64,000 nt of DNA from Arthrobacter alpinus (GTDB taxonomy: Bacteria; Actinomycetota; Actinomycetes; Actinomycetales; Micrococcaceae): positions 3,534,001-3,598,000 of the forward strand of contig NZ_FNTV01000001.1 of the NCBI RefSeq assembly GCF_900105965.1, written 5' to 3'. Positions 8,213 through 16,776 of this stretch are shown here, piece after piece (the stretch's first letter is position 1; the number at the start of each line of letters is the position of its first letter). Both the position numbers and the translations under genes were made by a program. The notes under the pieces are model-generated. The model was not told the DNA's origin, made no database searches, and was given only the letters and a program-made list of their open reading frames with translations.

Positions 8213-9328
8213 ATGCGTATTCTCATTGCCCCTGACAAGTTCAAGGGGACCCTGACCGGCCCGGAAGCGGCCGCGGCCATGGCCGAAGGTGCCCTGCGTG
8301 TTTACCCCGATGCCGTGGTGACTGCCCTGCCGATTGCCGACGGCGGTGAGGGGACCGTTGAGGCTGCCGTGGCGGCGGGTTATTCGGAGCGGTTTAACAC
8401 CGTGATTGGCCCCATCTTGAAGCCCGTAGGCGCCGTGTGGGGGTTCAATGAAGACAGCAAGGTGGCTGTGATTGAAACCGCACAGGCCAGTGGCTACCTG
8501 CTTAGCGAACCTACCGTTGAAAATTCATTGCGTGCCCATTCCTACGGTTCCGGCCAGTTGGTGGCCGCCGCATTGGATGCCGGGGCTGTGGAAATCATCA
8601 TTGGGCTGGGCGGCTCGGCCATGACCGACGCCGGAACGGGCGCCTTGCGTGCCCTGGGCCTTAAATTGCTGGACGTTCACGGGAACTTGGTGCCTTTGGG
8701 CGGTGGCCCCTTGGCGGATGTTGTGGCAGTGGATGCCTCCGGCCTGGACCCGCGCTTGGCGGGCGTGAAGGTTCGGATGGCCGTGGATGTGGATAATCCC
8801 CTCTACGGCTACAACGGCGCTGCCCACGTATTTGGCCCCCAAAAGGGTGCCGATCCGGACGCCGTGGAGTTGCTGGATGCGGGCCTGCGAAACCTGGCAT
8901 CGGTGGTGCGGGAGTCTACTGGGATCGACATTGACATTCCCGGGGCTGGGGCAGCCGGTGGCTTCCCGTCCATGTTTTTGGCCTATGCCAAGGCCACCGT
9001 GGAGCGCGGCTTTGACCTGGTCGCGAGCCTCATCGACCTCGAATCCGCACTGGATCAGTCTGACCTCGTCATTACCGGTGAGGGTTCCCTGGATGCGCAG
9101 TCGTTGTCCGGAAAGGGACCCCTCGGCGTTGCCGACGCTGCGCACGCACGGGGACTTCCCGTCGTCGTGGTTGCCGGAAGGATCACGGTGACGCCGCAAC
9201 AGCTGGCCAAGCACGGCGTTGTTGCTGCCGTCAGCGCCACGGATGTGGCTGGTTCTCCCGAGGCGGCGCTGGCCGATGCTGCGCGGTACACCACTATCGC
9301 GACATCCGAGGCGCTCAACGGCATCTGA
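8213..9328 (+). CDS. glxK: Glycerate 2-kinase (GlxK/GarK family)
   Basis: A 371-residue enzyme opening with MRILIAPDKFKGTLTGPEAA, the signature of the GlxK/GarK class, followed by PIADGGEGTVEA, GLGGSAMTDAGTGAL and TGEGSLDAQSLSGKGP. It phosphorylates D-glycerate to 2-phosphoglycerate, feeding glyoxylate, serine or sugar-acid catabolism into lower glycolysis. ATG 8213 is the natural start, since family proteins begin exactly here; an upstream in-frame GTG (8192) adds seven atypical residues. The purine-rich AGGATGGGGG before the ATG can serve either as a ribosome site or as a -10 (CAGGAT, six bases away). The coding end lies inside a hairpin shared with the convergent uracil permease. Confidence 0.9.
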   Translation: MRILIAPDKFKGTLTGPEAAAAMAEGALRVYPDAVVTALPIADGGEGTVEAAVAAGYSERFNTVIGPILKPVGAVWGFNEDSKVAVIETAQASGYLLSEPTVENSLRAHSYGSGQLVAAALDAGAVEIIIGLGGSAMTDAGTGALRALGLKLLDVHGNLVPLGGGPLADVVAVDASGLDPRLAGVKVRMAVDVDNPLYGYNGAAHVFGPQKGADPDAVELLDAGLRNLASVVRESTGIDIDIPGAGAAGGFPSMFLAYAKATVERGFDLVASLIDLESALDQSDLVITGEGSLDAQSLSGKGPLGVADAAHARGLPVVVVAGRITVTPQQLAKHGVVAAVSATDVAGSPEAALADAARYTTIATSEALNGI

Positions 9329-9337
9329 GCGCCTCGG
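9306..9337. terminator. Hairpin overlapping the glycerate kinase stop codon
   Basis: A perfect 11-bp stem (9306-9316 with 9327-9337) with a 10-base loop spans the TGA of the glycerate kinase. It lies between two convergent genes only 22 bases apart, so it probably ends both transcripts. There is no clear U-tract on either strand. Confidence 0.55.
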
Positions 9338-9350
9338 ACGGACAGTGGGG

Positions 9351-10670
9351 CTAGGACTTTCCGAGCGTTGCCTCGGCGGGCTGGTCATCGGGATCCAGCG
9401 GGTTGGTGGCCGTACCACGCCACTTCGCCAGTGCGTTCATGCCGTGGTAAATGATCAGTGCGGCGGCGGTGCCCAGCGCAATGCCCTCAAAAGTGAGGTT
9501 CCCTGCGGTCCAGGTGAAGTTGGCGATGCCAATGATGAGCGCAACGGCGGCCGTGGTCAGGTTGATGTTGTTGGAGAAGCTGACCTTGTTCTGAACCCAG
9601 ATGCGCACACCCAGCACGCCGATCATGCCGTACAGCAGGGTTGCCGCGCCGCCCAGCACGCCCGCGGGGACAGTGGCGATGACTTCGCCAAACTTGGGGG
9701 AGAAGCTTAGGAGCAGTGCGGCAATGCCGGCCACCCAGTAGGCGGCCGTTGAGTAGACCTTCGTGGCCGCCATGACGCCAATGTTTTCCGCGTAGGTGGT
9801 GGTGCCGGAACCGCCGCCGAAGCCGGCGAGGGTGGTGGCCACGCCGTCGGCAATGATGGCGCGGCCCGCGTACGGGTCAAGGTTTTCACCCGTCATGAGT
9901 GCCACCGACTTCACATGCCCAATGTTTTCGGCAACCAGCACCAGCACCACGGGGATAAACAAGCCCAGAACGGCGAAGTGGAAAGTTGGGGTTTGGAAGT
10001 GCGGCAGGCCGATCCAGGCTGCCTGATCGATCTTGGAGAAGTCCACTTCGTTGCGCAGCACGGCCACACTGTAACCAACAATCACGCCCACCAGAATGGC
10101 CAAGCGGCCAAGGATTCCACGGAACAGCACGCTGACTAGGATGATGACCAACAGCGTGACCAGAGCCGTGACGGGGGCCAACTCAAAGTTATTCCGGGCC
10201 GACGGCGCAAGGTTCAGTCCGATCAGGGCCACGATGGTTCCCGTGACAGGTGCCGGCATGAGCCGGTTGATCCAGGAAGATCCGAACTTCTGCACCAGCA
10301 GGCCAAGAACGGCCAAGGTTACGCCGGCAATAACCACGCCTCCGAGTGCGCCGGCCACGCCGAACTGCTGCTGGGAGGCCAAGATCGGGGCAATGAAGGC
10401 AAAGCTGGAACCCAGGTAACTGGGCACCTTGCCACGGGTTAGGACCAGGAAGAACAGGGTGCCAATGCCGGAGAAGAACAAGGTGGTGGCTGGGGGCATG
10501 TTCGTGATCAGGGGGACCAGGAACGTTGCGCCGAACATGGCGACCACATGCTGCATGCCAATGCCGATGGTGCGCGGCCAGCTCAGGCGTTCATTAGGGG
10601 TGACAACCTGGCCCGGCTTGATGCTGCGCCCGTCTCCGTGAATGCTCCATTGTGTGCCCAGCAAACTCAT
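9351..10670 (-). CDS. uraA: Uracil/nucleobase:cation symporter-2 (NCS2) permease
   Basis: A 439-residue membrane protein of the NAT/NCS2 family. MQHVVAMFGATFLVPLIT is the classic first-helix motif of UraA/PyrP, SSFAFIAPI and GGSGTTTYAENIGVMAATKV are the conserved substrate-site segments, and the latter contains the family glutamate (AEN). It should import uracil with protons. I place the start at ATG 10670, preceded by GGAGAAG; an upstream GTG (10694) adds eight residues. The gene stands alone on the minus strand downstream of an ArsR regulator. No PyrR-type attenuator is evident in the short leader. Confidence 0.88.
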   Translation of the reverse strand: MSLLGTQWSIHGDGRSIKPGQVVTPNERLSWPRTIGIGMQHVVAMFGATFLVPLITNMPPATTLFFSGIGTLFFLVLTRGKVPSYLGSSFAFIAPILASQQQFGVAGALGGVVIAGVTLAVLGLLVQKFGSSWINRLMPAPVTGTIVALIGLNLAPSARNNFELAPVTALVTLLVIILVSVLFRGILGRLAILVGVIVGYSVAVLRNEVDFSKIDQAAWIGLPHFQTPTFHFAVLGLFIPVVLVLVAENIGHVKSVALMTGENLDPYAGRAIIADGVATTLAGFGGGSGTTTYAENIGVMAATKVYSTAAYWVAGIAALLLSFSPKFGEVIATVPAGVLGGAATLLYGMIGVLGVRIWVQNKVSFSNNINLTTAAVALIIGIANFTWTAGNLTFEGIALGTAAALIIYHGMNALAKWRGTATNPLDPDDQPAEATLGKS

Positions 10671-10733
10671 CCGCTTCTCCGATTCTGGGCCCACGCATGT
10701 ACGCGGCCCGCAGATAAGAATATCGGACGGTGT

Positions 10734-11045
10734 TCACGGGTGCGGAATATGGCCTTCGTTGGCCAGGAGAACCACGCCGAGAAGATCGTTCAGCGCGTGC
10801 GCCAGATCCGGATGAGCTAATTCATACCGGGCCCGGCGGCCTTCGGCAATGGCAACGGCCAGTCCGCATTCGCGCAGGCAGGAGAGGTGATTGGAGATGC
10901 TTTGCCGCGAGACGTTCAATTGTTCCGCCAAATCGGCCGGATACGCAGGCGCCTTGGCCAGGTTCATCAGGATTTCTGCCCGGGTGGGATCGGACAAGGC
11001 ATAACCAAAGCGGGCCAACACGGCTGCATTGCTAATGGGCTTCAT
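10734..11045 (-). CDS. ArsR/SmtB-family metal-responsive repressor (CmtR-like)
   Basis: A 103-residue winged-helix repressor: LSDPTRAEILMNLA, VSRQSISNHLSCLRECGLA (recognition helix) and GRRARYEL (wing). Two cysteines in SCLRECG match the spacing of the metal-binding pair in the recognition helix of CmtR-type Cd/Pb sensors, and the tail (HIPHP) offers histidines. It is divergent from a CDF exporter and likely represses it until metal binds. ATG 11045 lies seven bases after TATGAT (11053-11058), suggesting leaderless expression; an in-frame ATG at 11057 would overlap this promoter. Metal specificity (Zn, Cd, Pb or Co) is not certain. Confidence 0.85.
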   Translation of the reverse strand: MKPISNAAVLARFGYALSDPTRAEILMNLAKAPAYPADLAEQLNVSRQSISNHLSCLRECGLAVAIAEGRRARYELAHPDLAHALNDLLGVVLLANEGHIPHP

Positions 11046-11098
11046 TCTCAATATCATACATTAGTTGCTGAATTCATCTGACGCTGTACTATTGAGGT
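11046..11098. promoter_or_regulatory. Divergent ArsR/CDF promoter-operator
   Basis: Fifty-three bases separate the two start codons. For the exporter, TTGCTG (11065-11070) and TACTAT (11087-11092) are 16 bases apart, and the latter ends six bases before the ATG. For the repressor, TATGAT reads on the minus strand at 11058-11053. The symmetric TGAATTCA (11069-11076) lies between them and is a candidate repressor site. Confidence 0.5.
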
Positions 11099-12028
11099 AT
11101 GTCAGGACACGATCATTCCCACTCCCACGCAGGCGCCCCGGGCGAAAGTCACCAGGGCCGCATTGCCGTGGCACTGGGAATCACCCTGGCGGTTTTTGTT
11201 GTCCAGGTTGTTGGATCCGTCCTCACCGGATCGCTCGCACTGCTTTTCGATTCGGCGCACGTCCTGACCGACGCCGGAGGGCTCGCGATGGCCCTTTTGG
11301 CGGCACGCTTGATGACCCGGCCCGCAACCAGCAAGCGCACCTGGGGCTTTGCCCGCGCGGAAGTCTTGGCAGCAACGGCGCAGGCCGCCGTGCTTCTCGC
11401 CGTTGGCCTTGTGGTTTTGGTGGAGGGAATTCAGCGGCTCTTCAACCCCACCGAGATCGCCTCCAACGAGATGATCATTTTTGGTGCGATCGGCCTACTG
11501 GGGAACATCATCTCCATGTTTGTGCTGTTGGGTGGGCGCAACAAGAACTTCAACATGCGCGCAGCATTCCTCGAGGTCATCAATGACGCACTGGGCTCGG
11601 TGGCCGTCATTGTCGCGGCGATCGTCATCTCAACCACCGGCTGGATGCAGGCCGACGCCGTGGTGGCCATGCTTATCGGCGCGCTGATCCTGCCGCGTAC
11701 CGTGAAACTGCTGCTGGAAACCATCAGCGTGCTGCTCGAATCAACGCCGTCGGGCCTGGACTTGGATAATGTCCGCGTTCACATTCTGGAACTTGAGCAC
11801 GTCATCAGCGTTCACGATCTTCACGCGAGCCAAATCGCCACGGACCTTCCCGTCCTGTCAGCCCATGTGGTGGTGGACGACGAATGCTTCTACGACGGCC
11901 ACGTCCCTCAACTGCTCGACTCCCTGCAAAGCTGCGTGGCCGGGCACTTCGAGGTCAGTGTTGAGCACTCAACGTTCCAGCTGGAAACCGCCGCCCACGC
12001 TGAACACGAACACGGCGCGCACCACTAA
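11099..12028 (+). CDS. Cation diffusion facilitator (CDF) metal exporter
   Basis: A 309-residue CzcD/ZitB-like exporter. The N-terminus is His-rich (MSGHDHSHSH). Six transmembrane helices follow, with the metal-site pairs in DSAHVLTDAGG (helix II, H-x3-D) and EVINDALGS (helix V, here N-D rather than the H-D of Zn transporters). A cytosolic C-terminal domain and a His-rich tail (HAEHEHGAHH) complete it. Helix V N-x3-D variants are known in CDFs with altered specificity, so the ion could differ from zinc. It is controlled by the divergent CmtR-like repressor. No Shine-Dalgarno sequence is visible. Confidence 0.9.
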   Translation: MSGHDHSHSHAGAPGESHQGRIAVALGITLAVFVVQVVGSVLTGSLALLFDSAHVLTDAGGLAMALLAARLMTRPATSKRTWGFARAEVLAATAQAAVLLAVGLVVLVEGIQRLFNPTEIASNEMIIFGAIGLLGNIISMFVLLGGRNKNFNMRAAFLEVINDALGSVAVIVAAIVISTTGWMQADAVVAMLIGALILPRTVKLLLETISVLLESTPSGLDLDNVRVHILELEHVISVHDLHASQIATDLPVLSAHVVVDDECFYDGHVPQLLDSLQSCVAGHFEVSVEHSTFQLETAAHAEHEHGAHH

Positions 12029-12033
12029 CTGCA

Positions 12034-12086
12034 GGCTCCTTGGCTGTGGTGACCGCTTAAGCCAGGTGGCGGAGCCGGCATTTTTT
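12034..12086 (+). terminator. Terminator of the CDF gene
   Basis: GGCTCC (12034-12039) pairs with GGAGCC (12071-12076), with an inner TGGCT/AGCCA stem, and TTTTTT follows at 12081. It is oriented for the CDF transcript. Confidence 0.7.
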
Positions 12087-12147
12087 GTAGGCGACGTAAA
12101 GGAGACGCCAAAGGCCGCCCGCGGCCGACGCGTCGGATAGTCGCCGG

Positions 12148-12180
12148 AAAAATGTCGGGCCGCCACAGCGGTCCGGCCGG
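12148..12180 (-). terminator. Terminator of the phosphoglucomutase gene
   Basis: On the minus strand a GC-rich hairpin (an 8-bp stem with one mismatch around a TGTG loop) is followed by ATTTTT, just downstream of the pgm stop codon. A perfect 12-bp palindrome, CCGACGCGTCGG (12125-12136), lies next to it. Confidence 0.6.
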
Positions 12181-12190
12181 TGCCTCGGTG

Positions 12191-13834
12191 CTAGGAGATG
12201 ACGCCGTCCACGAGGGCCTTGGCCTCGGCCTGAACCTGGGCTAGGTGCTCGGCTCCCTTGAAGGACTCGGCGTAGATCTTGTAGACGTCTTCGGTGCCGG
12301 AGGGTCGGGCCGCGAACCAGGCGTTCTCGGTGGTGACCTTCAGGCCGCCGATGGCTGCCCCGTTGCCGGGAGCCTCGGTCAGCTTGGCCGTAATATCTTC
12401 GCCAGCCAGGGTGGTGGCCGTGACGTCGGCGGCTGAGAGCTTGCCCAGTGCCGCCTTCTGTTCCCGGGTTGCGGCGGCATCGATGCGTGCGTACGCTGGC
12501 GCCCCAAAGCGGTCGGTCAGCTCACCATAGTGCGCCGAGGGTGACTTGCCCGTGACGGCCGTGATTTCCGAGGCCAGCAGGGCCAGGAGGATGCCGTCCT
12601 TGTCCGTGGTCCAGACCGAGCCGTCCTTCTTCACGAAGGAGGCGCCGGCGGATTCCTCGCCACCGAAGACGCCTTCTCCGGAGAGCAGGCCGGGAACAAA
12701 CCACTTGAAGCCCACGGGGACCTCGACGAGCTGGCGGCCCAGGTCTGCGGCCACGCGGTCAATGATGGAGGAGGACACGAGCGTTTTGCCCACACCGGCG
12801 GTGGCGGGCCACTGCGAACGGTGCGTGTACAGGTACTGAATGGCCACGGCCAGGTAGTGATTGGGGTTCATGAGCCCACCGTCCGGGGTGACAATGCCGT
12901 GGCGGTCCGCGTCGGCGTCGTTCCCGGTGGCAATGTCGAAGGGGGCACCGGCCTTGAGCTTGTTGATCAGCGATGCCATGGCCGAGGGGGAGGAGCAATC
13001 CATGCGGATCTTCTCATCCCAGTCGAGAGTCATGAAGGCCCACTGCGGGTCAACGGTGGGGTTCACAACCGTGAGGTCCAGGTTATGGCGTTCGCCGATT
13101 TCGCCCCAGTAGTCCACCGAGGCACCACCCATGGGATCCGCACCAATGCGAACACCGGCAGCGCGGATCGCATCCAGGTCCAGCACGGAGGGGAGATCGT
13201 CAACGTAGCTGGAGAGGAAATCGAACTTGCCCGTGGTTGAGGCCGCCATGGCCTCGCTGAGCTGCACACGCTTTACGCCGCGCAGATCATTTTCCAACAG
13301 TTCGTTGGCGCGGTTGGCAATCCACCCGGTGGCATCGGAATCGGCCGGACCGCCGTGAGGCGGGTTGTACTTGAAGCCGCCATCGCCCGGGGGGTTGTGC
13401 GAAGGTGTCACAACGATGCCATCGGCAAGGGCCTCGGTGCGGCCCTTATTGTGCGTAAGGATGGCGTGCGAAACAGCCGGTGTGGGCGTGTAGCCGTGTC
13501 GGGCGTCGATCAAAACCTCCACGCCGTTGCCTGCCAGAACCTCAAGGGCCGTGTTTTGTGCCGGCTCACTCAAGGCGTGGGTGTCCTTGCCCATGTACAG
13601 CGGGCCCGTAATGCCCTGCCCGGCGCGGTACTCCACAATCGCCTGAGTGATGGCGGCAATGTGGCCCTCATTGAAGGAAGTTTTCAGTGAGGAGCCGCGG
13701 TGCCCGGACGTGCCAAAAGCCACGCGCTGCGCCGGATCACTGAGATCGGGCGAAAGATCGTAGTAAGCATCCAGCAATGCAGAAAGATCAACAAGGTCTT
13801 GGGGAAGGGCAACAGTGCCCGCGCGGCTAGCCAT
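12191..13834 (-). CDS. pgm: Phosphoglucomutase (alpha-D-glucose phosphate-specific)
   Basis: A 547-residue enzyme, nearly the length of E. coli Pgm. [11 protein letters not shown] is near the N-terminus, the phosphoserine loop reads [13 protein letters not shown], the metal loop [14 protein letters not shown] carries the three aspartates, [10 protein letters not shown] is the sugar-binding loop, and [15 protein letters not shown] is the C-terminal phosphate-binding loop. It interconverts glucose 1- and 6-phosphate for glycogen, trehalose and wall precursors. ATG 13834 is chosen because family proteins begin close to it; the frame runs open 12 codons further upstream to 13870 without a better start. 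Confidence 0.95.
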   Translation of the reverse strand: MASRAGTVALPQDLVDLSALLDAYYDLSPDLSDPAQRVAFGTSGHRGSSLKTSFNEGHIAAITQAIVEYRAGQGITGPLYMGKDTHALSEPAQNTALEVLAGNGVEVLIDARHGYTPTPAVSHAILTHNKGRTEALADGIVVTPSHNPPGDGGFKYNPPHGGPADSDATGWIANRANELLENDLRGVKRVQLSEAMAASTTGKFDFLSSYVDDLPSVLDLDAIRAAGVRIGADPMGGASVDYWGEIGERHNLDLTVVNPTVDPQWAFMTLDWDEKIRMDCSSPSAMASLINKLKAGAPFDIATGNDADADRHGIVTPDGGLMNPNHYLAVAIQYLYTHRSQWPATAGVGKTLVSSSIIDRVAADLGRQLVEVPVGFKWFVPGLLSGEGVFGGEESAGASFVKKDGSVWTTDKDGILLALLASEITAVTGKSPSAHYGELTDRFGAPAYARIDAAATREQKAALGKLSAADVTATTLAGEDITAKLTEAPGNGAAIGGLKVTTENAWFAARPSGTEDVYKIYAESFKGAEHLAQVQAEAKALVDGVIS

Positions 13835-14023
13835 GGTTCCAGCATGACAGAGCCGCGGGCCGAATAGCACGCGCTGCCCATTCTATGAACGGCGATTACC
13901 ATCCTGTGACACTTTTAATGGAAGTTCCCCGGGATATAGGAGACAAGCTGCACTACGATGAGAGGCAACTTTACATAACCGAATTACCCCGTCACGGGGC
14001 ACAATGTTCAGCAGGAGCCAACC

Positions 14024-14566
14024 GTGTCCAACCAGCCAGAGAACCCCCAGCCCCATGAGGGTCAGGCGCCCAGCTACACGCCGCCGGGGTACAACGCCCC
14101 CGCCGTACCGCCGCCATATCAAGGCCCGCCGGCCAATCAGGCTCCCCAGAACCCCTATGGGGATTCGAACCAACAATTCCAGCCCCCTATGTACGGCGCA
14201 CCGCAGGCGTATCAAAACCCGCAGGCCTACCCGGGCCAGCAACCTTACCCAAATCAGCAGTTCCAATACGGCTCGTACCAGGGCGCCCCGGGCTACATGG
14301 GTGCCGCTATCGGCCCGCGCGGACTGAGCCTGACCAGCATGATCCTAGGCTTGGCGTCCCTCGTGGTGGGGGTTGGATTCTTCATTGTTCCGCAGATCGT
14401 GGGCATCGTCCTGGGGCATCTGGGTTTGCGCAAGGAAAACCCGCAGGGTCGGGGCTTTGCCATCACCGGCCTGATCACCAACTACCTGGCGCTGCTGATC
14501 TGGGGTGGCATCTACATCATCATGATCTTTGTTATTGCAGTCTCGGAAAGCGGTTCGAGCTACTAA
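14024..14566 (+). CDS. DUF4190-type membrane protein with Pro/Gln/Tyr-rich N-terminus
   Basis: A 180-residue protein. Residues 1-95 are a low-complexity cytoplasmic tail rich in Pro, Gln, Tyr and Asn, with repeated YQNPQAYPGQQPYP-type units. Residues 105-170 form two hydrophobic segments with GLASLVVGVG and the GHLGLRKENPQGRGFAITGL loop, the DUF4190 signature. The GTG start at 14024 follows AGGAG. Such proteins are common in Actinobacteria and often act as small membrane adaptors; no biochemical role is known. A CCCCG/CGGGG hairpin (13987-13999) lies shortly before the ribosome site. Confidence 0.8.
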   Translation: MSNQPENPQPHEGQAPSYTPPGYNAPAVPPPYQGPPANQAPQNPYGDSNQQFQPPMYGAPQAYQNPQAYPGQQPYPNQQFQYGSYQGAPGYMGAAIGPRGLSLTSMILGLASLVVGVGFFIVPQIVGIVLGHLGLRKENPQGRGFAITGLITNYLALLIWGGIYIIMIFVIAVSESGSSY

Positions 14567-14603
14567 ATAACCATCGGCGCTTTCTGGAACAGGGCGTCCC
14601 TTA

Positions 14604-14661
14604 ACTGCCGGCGGCATCCTGGCCTTTCGCGCAAGCGACGAGCCAAGATGCCGCCGTCAGT
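14604..14661. terminator. Long inverted repeat between convergent genes
   Basis: A 20-bp inverted repeat with two mismatches (14604-14623 with 14642-14661) sits between the DUF4190 gene and the peptide transporter, which converge. CCTTT follows on the plus strand; there is no strong U-tract. Its most likely role is bidirectional termination. Confidence 0.6.
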
Positions 14662-14676
14662 CCTTTAATGCTGTGC

Positions 14677-16155
14677 CTACATGATGCCGGCCATGAGCTT
14701 CTTGATGGGCTTCTTGGCCAGGAACAGCGCCACGCCGAAGCCGATCGAAACCAGGCCGATGGCCAGGAAGTACGGGGTCTCGTTGGCGGGGTCATACCAC
14801 TGGGCAAGGACGCCCGACATGGCGGTTCCGAGCGAGACGGACAGGAAGAACAGCGCCACCATCTGCGTCTGGAAGGCGGCCGGGGCCAGTTTCGTGGCCA
14901 GGGACAGGCCCACAGGGGAGAGCATGAGCTCGGCAACCGTGAAGAGCAGCAGGATGCCAACGATGGCCATCATGGGCACCGCGGCCATGCCGGAGAACGG
15001 GATGAACGCCAGGTAGGCCAGACCCATGACCACCAGGGACACGGAGAACTTCACGGGGGTGCCGGGCTGGCGGGCGCCCCACTTGGTCCAGATTGCTGCG
15101 AACACGCCGGCCAGGACAATGATGAAGACCGGGTTGATGGAGGTGACCCAGCTGGCCGGAACTTCCCAGCCGAGGATGCTCCGGTCAAGGCGCTTATCCG
15201 CGTAGAGGGCAATGACCGTGAACTGCTGCTGGAACAGTGACCAGAAGACGGCGCTGGCCAGGAACAGCGGGATGAACGAGTACACCCGGCTGCGATCCAC
15301 TCCGGTTACCGACTTGTTGGAGAGGATCACGGCAAAATAGGCGATGGCAGCCAGAATCACGAATGTCACGATGATCCACTTGAGGTTCTCGGCCGTGATG
15401 AGCTTGAAGGCAACAGCCAAAACGATGACGACGACGGCGGCCGCGGCCAATATGCCAACCTTGGCATATTGGGTCTTGGGCAGTGGGTTGGCAACGCGGT
15501 GTGCCGTTTCCGGCAAGTTCTTGCGGGTCAGTCCGTACTGGAGCAGACCAAGGGCCATGCCGACCGCGGCAGCGGCGAAACCAACGTGGAAGCCCCAGGT
15601 AACCTGCAACCAACCGGTGATGAGTGGTCCAATGAGGCCGCCAATGTTGATCCCCATGTAGAAGATGGAGAAGCCTGCGTCGCGGCGCTCGTCATCCTTG
15701 GCATACAGAGTTCCCACCAGGGATGTGGCGTTTGCTTTCAAGCCGCCCGAACCGATGCCGATCAGGATCAAGCCGGCGGCAAGTCCGGCAGTGCCCGGAA
15801 TCAGAGCCAGCGACAGGTGTCCGGCCATGATCAGGATTGCGCTGTAGAAAAGGACCCTTTCGGACCCCATCAAACGGTCGGCAACCCAGGCGCCAAGAAT
15901 GGTGGAGAGATACACGCCACCGCCATAAGCGCCGACGATTCCCAAAGCGGTGCCTTCATCAATACCGAGGCCACCCTGGGTGACCGAGTAGTACATGTAG
16001 TAGGCCAAAATGCCCTGCATGCCGTAGAAGGAGAACCGTTCCCACAGCTCGACGCTGAAGAGGTTCAACAACATCTTCGGCTGTCCAAAGAAGGAAGTGT
16101 CGCGGGGGTTTGGCGGTGTCTGGGCCGATGCGGCGGGACTCTTTTGTGAACTCAC
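14677..16155 (-). CDS. Proton-dependent oligopeptide transporter (POT/PTR2)
   Basis: A 492-residue membrane protein of the POT branch of the MFS. VELWERFSFYGMQGILAYYM carries the ExxERFxYY-type proton-coupling motif of helix 1, GAWVADRLMGSERV is the loop 2-3 motif, and FSIFYMGINIGGLIGPLI is the PTR2 signature in helix 5. It imports di- and tripeptides. The start is GTG 16155 behind a weak AAG site, with TAGAAT about 15 bases upstream as a possible -10. It stands alone, and a tandem repeat array occupies its upstream region. Confidence 0.92.
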   Translation of the reverse strand: MSSQKSPAASAQTPPNPRDTSFFGQPKMLLNLFSVELWERFSFYGMQGILAYYMYYSVTQGGLGIDEGTALGIVGAYGGGVYLSTILGAWVADRLMGSERVLFYSAILIMAGHLSLALIPGTAGLAAGLILIGIGSGGLKANATSLVGTLYAKDDERRDAGFSIFYMGINIGGLIGPLITGWLQVTWGFHVGFAAAAVGMALGLLQYGLTRKNLPETAHRVANPLPKTQYAKVGILAAAAVVVIVLAVAFKLITAENLKWIIVTFVILAAIAYFAVILSNKSVTGVDRSRVYSFIPLFLASAVFWSLFQQQFTVIALYADKRLDRSILGWEVPASWVTSINPVFIIVLAGVFAAIWTKWGARQPGTPVKFSVSLVVMGLAYLAFIPFSGMAAVPMMAIVGILLLFTVAELMLSPVGLSLATKLAPAAFQTQMVALFFLSVSLGTAMSGVLAQWYDPANETPYFLAIGLVSIGFGVALFLAKKPIKKLMAGIM

Positions 16156-16228
16156 AGCTTCAATTTTTGCATTCTAGTCACGAATCGTCACAATCCTGGA
16201 AAGATTGACAAGCGCGCGAACGACTTCG

Positions 16229-16374
16229 CTTCGCTCAGCTCAGGTCCCTCGGGCACTAGCGCCGTCGTGCCCTCCCAATCCTCGCTTCGCTCGGCTCGGG
16301 TCCCTCGGGCACTAGCGCCGTCGTGCCCTCCCAATCCTCGCTTCGCTCGGCTCGGGTCCCTCGGGCACTAGGCT
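16229..16374. repeat. 56-bp tandem repeat, about 2.5 copies
   Basis: Copies start at 16229, 16285 and 16341 with an exact 56-base period; the third stops after about 30 bases. Copies 1 and 2 differ only at a few positions near the CTTCGCTC start. Each full unit contains an internal inverted repeat, GGGCAC with GTGCCC, ten bases apart, so each can form a hairpin. The array lies between the peptide transporter start and the rhodanese gene. Nothing is coded in 16156-16412. Confidence 0.85.
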
Positions 16375-16412
16375 TAGCTGCAGGATTTATCTTTACCTGG
16401 TAGGAGTAAAAC

Positions 16413-16739
16413 ATGTCAGATGTCATGAGTGTCAGCGTCAATGAACTGGCCGCGGATGCGGTGATTTTGGATGTCCGCGCGGACTACGAATGGGAGGCCG
16501 GGCACGTCGAAGGTGCCATCCATATCCCGCTCGAGCAGTTGCCGGCGCGTTTGGATGAGCTTGACCCTGACACGGACCTGAACGTCATTTGCCGTACGGG
16601 CGGCCGTTCTTTCCGCGCAACGACGTGGCTAAACCAAAACGGTTACAGTGCGTTCAACGTCATTGGTGGCATGGGTGCTTGGTTTGAGGCGGACAAGCCC
16701 ATGATTTCCTCCACCGAGGAAACCCCGCGCGTCCTTTAA
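16413..16739 (+). CDS. Single-domain rhodanese-like protein
   Basis: A 108-residue protein made of one rhodanese domain: ILDVRADYEWEAGHVEGAIH (substrate-entry helix), active-site loop VICRTGGRS with Cys60 as sulfur carrier, and a C-terminal GGMGAWFEAD. It resembles GlpE/PspE-type thiosulfate sulfurtransferases that handle persulfide sulfur. The ATG follows a good ribosome site (TAGGAGT). It precedes prephenate dehydratase by 37 bases, which probably reflects co-transcription rather than a shared pathway. Confidence 0.88.
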   Translation: MSDVMSVSVNELAADAVILDVRADYEWEAGHVEGAIHIPLEQLPARLDELDPDTDLNVICRTGGRSFRATTWLNQNGYSAFNVIGGMGAWFEADKPMISSTEETPRVL

Positions 16740-16776
16740 ATTACTTCCCTTATTGCTGCAACGAACAGGTGCCCCC

